DNA of 64,000 bases. Origin: Diatrype stigma (taxonomy: Eukaryota; Ascomycota; Sordariomycetes; Xylariales; Diatrypaceae). A program made the position numbers and the translations under genes. The notes under the pieces are model-generated. The model saw only the letters and a program-made list of their open reading frames with translations, did not search any database and had not been told where the DNA came from. This document shows, in pieces, positions 58,793 through 64,000 of this stretch; the stretch's first letter is position 1, and each line of letters opens with the position of its first letter. The DNA lies in the NCBI GenBank assembly GCA_022225965.2, contig JAKJXP020000028.1, forward strand, positions 124,001 through 188,000, in the 5' to 3' direction.

Positions 58793-60392
58793 ACAGCTGG
58801 CTACGAACCTACCACCTAATCTATCGCATATTCTCCACCAACCTTTGCTTGTACAAGTCACCTGCATGCCACTACACCACATACGTGCTCGACTTATGAT
58901 CCTCTCCAAATCAGGCAGGCACCGTGACATGACCCCTACTCAGCCATACAGCCATGGCATCCAAAGCCTGAACACAGCCTGGAGGGCCTGAGGGCCAGAA
59001 TATCAAGTTAGGTAGCAGGCTGGTAGGGTAGGTGTGTACCTAGGTAGGTATGTATGAGGTATCCAGTCTCCCAAGCCAGCAAATGAGGCAAGGGGATTTA
59101 GAATTTAGAACGCATCGGCTGTTATTGGCCTTGAGCATGAAGACCTTACCTACCGGCACCTAAGCTACCTAGGTATGTCAGACAGGTAGCAGGTAACGCT
59201 AAGTGCGTGCATGCGTTCAGATAGGGCTGGCTGCCCAGGTGGATGATCAATAGAAGAAGCTGACAGCCCCCGTGTTCTCTCTACCAGGTAACTGCTCTGT
59301 GATATCTGATCTCTGATCTCTGGTCTTCCTGCTCTCTGGCATACATTATTATGAACGCGCGTATAATTCTATAATTCCTTCACCTCACCTCCTTTGCTTG
59401 CTGTCAGGCCACGCTACCGCCTCTTCTATTGTTCTTTGCCTGTGGGGAGGGGCCTTGTTGATGACTGGCCACGTTGAGTCTCATGTGGGTTTAAGCCAAG
59501 GGCCTCATTGTTGATACCCGTCAGAGGTGTTGAGTGCCAAGCCCAGTTTCATGGGATTGATATAACAACCCAATCTCCGCCACTTCCACTATCCTTATCA
59601 CTGTCCTACCGTTCCTGCTATTAGCGTGACATCAGCTGCGCACTTATCAGCGCCCCGTCTACAAATCCTCATCCTCATCCTCATCGTATCACACGAACTT
59701 TGACAGACGGAATCCTGCGTACGACAAAGGAACGGAGGGAAGCCCGCAGTGCTAAAGCAACGAAGGAGCGAAGCACCAGGCGATTCCAGAAAGCTTCTTT
59801 GCAGGGCCTCGTTCTTGGTGCAACCCACATCGTCGGATCCCGAACCTGCATCTAGCGCGCATCTTTACGTCCAAGAGAGGGAGTCTATTACGTACAAGAA
59901 TCACCAACCCCTGCTCTGATGCTCTGACGATTGTACAGCGACGCCCTGAAGCTAAAAGTAGCGATTCCGCAACTGCTGCCAAAGTACTAAAGTACCGGCG
60001 TATGCGAATTGCCCACGCGACAGCTTCCCTCTCAAATCGGATACTTCCACGATCAATCGATACGTAACAGCCCAAGCAACAGCCTCGCTGGTCTAGCAGT
60101 TCTGGCTATCACTGGCTTCGAAGCCGTCCCTTGCGGCAAAGACCCGCCTATCCATTGAGCCAACCCGATACAAGTACAGGGGATCGTCCTATAGCAGGCG
60201 ATTCATACACATTACACATTGCACATTAGCTACACATTACACACTGACCCAAACGGGACCATTACCGGGTTACGTATTAGTTACTAAAAGAATAGCCGGA
60301 GCCTCGGAGGCGCTCGATCGATGCCCCTACCTACATACATAATAAAGCAGCGACCCTGTATTTATCTCCCTGATCTACTTTAATAAACGATC

Positions 60393-62018
60393 ATGATGAC
60401 ACCAAGGTCCTATCTTTACTCTCGCCGACAACCACCACCATCTCTTCCCCAGGCGCCTACTCACGCCAACAACACAGCGACCACCAAACTATCCATATTT
60501 TCTAGACGGTCGTGGAAGAATGAGCAGGCCGGTAATAGTAAAAACAGCGCCAACTTGTCTAAACCCTCGGGTACTGCTGTTGGTATAGATTCAGCTCCAA
60601 GCAACGGTGACATAATGGCTGGTAAACGCGAGAGGTTGATGGATGGGCTATCCCCGCCAAGTCGCACGCAGACTAGTACCACCGTAACGAATGCATTTGC
60701 ACGGCCGAGCACACACTCCAGCGCCGTTCAGATTCCTGTGAAGCCAAAACAGGAGACGGCTCATAAGCATAAGGCTCGCCACCACGCAGATCCGCAACGG
60801 AAGCATTATCACTCGGGCAGCCACCACAGCAGGGCTCGCGATGCCCACTCACCAGAGTCTATCCCTTCGTCGCTGGCCACGTTGCTGGCCGTCACCAGCA
60901 TCCCCCCACCAAACCGAAGGGGTCGCTCGGCCGGCCGACGGTCGACGAAGGGTAACCGGATGACCGTGGACTCCATTGTGCCTCGATCGCAAATCTCCGA
61001 AAAGGATCTGAGCGAGGAGCTAGATGAAACTTTGAGTTTACCTTCTCTGGGCCGCGGTAGTCCTATGGATGTGCTGCTTAGCCCACCCGACGAATTCGAA
61101 GAGGATGGCGTCTCGGTTACAAGCGACGGTGCCTTGACATCTACCTTCTCCACCCGCGTGGGCTCGCTTGAAAGCGTGCCATCGCTGGCTTATTCCCCCG
61201 GAGCCAGCACCCTGCCGTCGATAGATTCGCCTGTCACCCCGAGGGGAGGCAGGTTTCGACAACCCAGACGTTCACTAGAGCCAGTCTCGTCGCCACCGGG
61301 CGAAAAGCCAGCAGATCCTCTCTCCAGGCACGCTGTTGATCAGCTTGATTTTAGGGGATTCAACCCAGCCCCTCTTTCTGTCGAGAAGAAGGGGTCCGAA
61401 GTGGCTGTACCGTTCAGATCTGTTTTCAAATCTAACTTGACAGCGTCACTACGCGCATTACGTTCGGCGGCACGGTCTATTTCTTCTTTCACTGCATCCT
61501 CCATCCCGCCAGAGGACTTCCTTACTCGGTCCATACTTACTATCGACCCCAGGGTCCCGTTCACGGACGAGAGAATGCCGCCAGTATGGGAGGAAGAGCC
61601 CAGCGAGGCCATGCGACGCTATCTCAACCCCACTAGCAGCTTATGTACCGAACCGCGATCAATGTTGCCAATACGCAGCTACACGGCGTCCATCCAGATG
61701 CGAACTTACAAAGTGCAACGGTCCAAAGGCCCTATTTCGACTACGAGCCGCCAGGCCTCCCAGTCCAGTCCAAATAAATCTTCCACGGAAGTTGCCTTCC
61801 CGCCCGGGCCAAGGCAGCGGGAAATGCGGGAGAATTCAGACTTCATTCGCATCGCTGTGATGGAACACCTTATGCGCAAACGAGGCAAGTTGGATGATCA
61901 GCGCGAAGGTCATGCGCGATGGTTGCTCCCGCCGAGAAAGGCCGCCACGAAACTCTACGAAATCGGTCCTGACGGTGTTCCCCTCAGATGGGCCTCGACA
62001 TCATTTGCCGACCTTTGA
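60393..62018 (+). CDS. Conserved-looking fungal protein of unknown function, 541 aa
   Basis: Single exon starting at tandem ATGs; the first is at 60393. I do not recognise a named domain. Most of the protein is predicted disordered by eye: Ser/Pro/Thr-rich with His/Lys clusters (HKHKARHHADPQRKHYHSGS) and many SP/TP sites such as SPPDEF, SPVTPRGG and SSPPGEKP, typical of phosphorylation-regulated proteins. A more structured, probably helical stretch is FRSVFKSNLTASLRALRSAARSISS (abridged: from about residue 345). The C-terminal 60 residues (DFIRIAVMEHLMRKRGKLDD, then HARWLLPPRKA and YEIGPDGVPLRW) look ordered and are the part I would expect to be conserved. No TM segment or signal peptide; a nuclear or cytoplasmic location is likely. 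Expression cannot be judged from sequence. Confidence 0.75.
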   Translation: MMTPRSYLYSRRQPPPSLPQAPTHANNTATTKLSIFSRRSWKNEQAGNSKNSANLSKPSGTAVGIDSAPSNGDIMAGKRERLMDGLSPPSRTQTSTTVTNAFARPSTHSSAVQIPVKPKQETAHKHKARHHADPQRKHYHSGSHHSRARDAHSPESIPSSLATLLAVTSIPPPNRRGRSAGRRSTKGNRMTVDSIVPRSQISEKDLSEELDETLSLPSLGRGSPMDVLLSPPDEFEEDGVSVTSDGALTSTFSTRVGSLESVPSLAYSPGASTLPSIDSPVTPRGGRFRQPRRSLEPVSSPPGEKPADPLSRHAVDQLDFRGFNPAPLSVEKKGSEVAVPFRSVFKSNLTASLRALRSAARSISSFTASSIPPEDFLTRSILTIDPRVPFTDERMPPVWEEEPSEAMRRYLNPTSSLCTEPRSMLPIRSYTASIQMRTYKVQRSKGPISTTSRQASQSSPNKSSTEVAFPPGPRQREMRENSDFIRIAVMEHLMRKRGKLDDQREGHARWLLPPRKAATKLYEIGPDGVPLRWASTSFADL

Positions 62019-64000
62019 ACCTACCAGATCAAGAAGTCGGGGTACGATATTGTCGCGACGCTAGACTGGATGGCAGATTGAGAGGGGAAGCCCACGCCTC
62101 TCTTTTCATCTCGCCATGTTGGCGATCGTTGAGATGCCTCTCATTGCAGCCAATCCGATCGTTTTCGTTTCTCAATTTTGCCGACATCGCAAGTTACTCG
62201 GGTGTTATTAGAGGCGCTCCACATGGTGGGCTCGAGTGGCCTGGATGCGTGCGACGATCTGAATTCAGGGCAATCCCTTTTCAGGGTCCCTGTCGAATCC
62301 GGTTCCGATTAGCCTTGGCCCACCGCAACGCGATGTTGCAAACGTCACATTAGGTAATAAACCCCCAAGGACAGGTTCGCCGCTTGCGCGGGCAGGCGGG
62401 GGCTCTACGTTTCACGCACACCCAGACCACCATGGCCAATGACCTACTACGTAAAGCACGCAGCAGGATGCTGGATTTTCTTCTCCAACTAGCCTGGCCT
62501 AGCTGGTTGGAGTTCGAGATTTTACAGCGGAACTGGCGCCCGCGGAACAATTCACGAGTCGAGAATGTGCATACGGCGTTCTTCCGCAGGAAAAGATGGG
62601 CTTTTCTTACCTAATCGCTGCAAATCCTTGACGACACGCGAGACAACAAATTATCGCATCGACTTTCCAAAATTGTCACGGCTCCAATTTAAAAGTCTAT
62701 TCTATAGTCCATTCTTTCCAGCATTGGGCGTCATGTCCCGATCTCGAGGGCATTTCTGGGTCTTCCAGGTGCAAGTGTATACCTACCTACCTATATACCT
62801 ACCTAGGTAGGTACACTATACTGCCCGGAAGAACCAGGGTAGCCGGACTTCCTCCTCCGATGGGGCCGAACGGCACAACAATCTGGCGAGCAAAATGCCC
62901 TAGACTTGTTATGCCAATCTGGGGGAATGCCATCACAAAATGGTGGATTCGATTCGATACAACGGCCCAGACTTGGCGTATGTCTCGTGCACCTGATCGC
63001 CTCCTGCTCAAACTCATTTCCTCGTCCCACATGAGGAATGGGTATCTCCCATAAGATCCTTCAACCATTCCATTATTCAATATTCTCGCATATCATGTTT
63101 ATCTCAAAAAGATACTTTCGGCACACTTAGCGACCTGTTTGTGCGACTTTCACAATACCCCATGGTGTTCGGTATCTACTTCGTCTTGTCTCCAAAGATC
63201 TAGAGCTAGATCTATCATGTATCTTCATGTATGCATCATGTCATTTCTCCCTTACATTTCATTATCACATATCCGGTAGCCACACATGGCGTGGTCTCCT
63301 TCTCTTTCCCAGCGTGATGCGCGAGCCTTGGTATGCATTGGGAAGGTGTTATATAGCTTAAAGGCGCAAAGCCGCAGCGGGAAGTGGGAACAGGTTGCAT
63401 TATCAGGCGTTGGAAGCTTCACTTCACGTGGGCCCTGTATCATTTAAGAGTTATATCTGGCTGAGATATTATGCATATAATATTCAGAATAACCGACAAC
63501 AATACATAAAATCAGAACAATATCAGGGCAGTGTGAAGCAGTGACGATGTGATAAAGCGTGTCGTTGTGTTTGAGATTTTTGCTAGCGGGTGTTTAGTGA
63601 GTGAGTGAATGAGTCAATATTGGCTTCTTACTCCGCTATCGCCTATCGTGCAGCTAGGACCCTGCATTACTGCCCAACTCCATCATGCAACCAAGAATCG
63701 AAGAAAAGTATTGAGAAAAAGCCTCGTCGCAGCGAAGAGACCCTGGCATGCACTCATACTACGTAGTAGCTTGGCTGTGAAGTTGCTGTACGGACTTGAC
63801 TACCAACACAATACAGTCTCGCCCTGGATCATGTTTGACTGACTACCTGGTACAGTGCCACGACAGCATGCACCACTCCGGTCAGACCCCCTCGCTCATG
63901 GCCTGTCTCTCGTCATGTCTCTCGTCCTGTCCATCACTATCTGTTCCCCTATTCGCTCCTACCCGGCTTCTATCAGTCAACACGTCATGAACTGCTTGAT
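62019..64000. other. 2.0-kb right-edge region without recognised gene
   Basis: Holds the 3' UTR of the unknown gene, a TACCTAGGTA palindrome inside a TACC/TAGG run (62780-62812) and an ACTACGTAGT palindrome (63758-63767). Short frames here lack protein-like character. A gene beginning beyond the edge cannot be excluded. Confidence 0.5.
62800..62809. repeat. TACCTAGGTA palindrome flanked by TACC/TAGG words
   Basis: The exact 10-mer sits in a longer imperfect palindrome of TACCTACC and TAGGTAGG words (about 62780-62812). Confidence 0.85.

Larger units (their letters stand above)
55689..60392. other. 4.7-kb gene-free region with minisatellites
   Basis: No convincing gene. Contents: ATGCACCG tandem repeat (57935-57958), a GAATATGCGAATA duplication near 57695-57725, TACCTAGGTA palindromes at 58060, 59037 and 59166, a 13-bp minisatellite (58731-58792), a CTCATC repeat near 59670-59690, and ACACATT repeats near 60215-60245 in what is probably the leader of the downstream gene. 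Confidence 0.5.

Noticed and set aside
60080..60150. TGGTCTAGCAGT resembles a tRNA A box
   Set aside because: No GGTTC-type B box or matching acceptor stem within 100 nt.
1..64000. CRISPR arrays, operons, prokaryotic promoters
   Set aside because: The window is eukaryotic nuclear DNA; the tandem repeats have no spacer structure.

Overview
The window is nuclear DNA of a filamentous ascomycete (Pezizomycotina, most likely Sordariomycetes). The case rests on short spliceosomal introns (mostly 63-250 nt) with GT donors, CTRAC/CTAAC branch points and AG acceptors, on monocistronic genes on both strands, and on fungal families: the cell-wall-integrity MAPKK, a PTH11/rhodopsin-like 7TM protein, a fungal USP-fold protein and an Ecm13-like protein. 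I cannot name the species.

Layout, left to right: a 2OG-Fe(II) oxygenase running off the left edge (-) and, divergent from it, an ACMSD-type amidohydrolase (+); a spliceosomal-type J-protein (+) convergent with the mitochondrial Fe-S factor Iba57 (-); a 5.7-kb gap; an Ecm13-like acidic protein (-); a 7.7-kb gap; the DEAD-box helicase Dbp8 (-); a 4.5-kb gap; the MAPKK Mkk1/2 (+) convergent with the ribosome-assembly GTPase Ria1/EFL1 (-), which is divergent from eIF3 subunit L (+); a 6.8-kb gap; a USP-domain protein (+) with a 1-kb first intron; a small assembly gap beside a 39-nt G run; a DUF676-type serine hydrolase (+) convergent with the very-long-chain 3-hydroxyacyl-CoA dehydratase Phs1 (-); a rhodopsin-domain 7TM protein (+); a 4.7-kb gap; and a 541-aa disordered protein of unknown function (+).

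Most genes are single-copy housekeeping genes. Dbp8 (40S biogenesis), EFL1 (60S maturation) and eIF3L (initiation) all serve ribosome production or translation, and EFL1 and eIF3L share one intergenic region. I see no secondary-metabolite cluster, CRISPR array, operon or autonomous transposon. Exon structures were worked out by hand from splice signals plus phase, and in each multi-exon gene the phases close exactly.

The most striking non-genic signal is a dispersed 10-bp palindrome, TACCTAGGTA, with related TAGG/TACC and ACTACGTAGT motifs. It occurs at least eleven times, always between genes. Coding sequence covers only about 20 kb of the 64 kb, so the window is gene-sparse for this kind of fungus, yet the gaps do not look like AT-rich RIP-mutated transposons.
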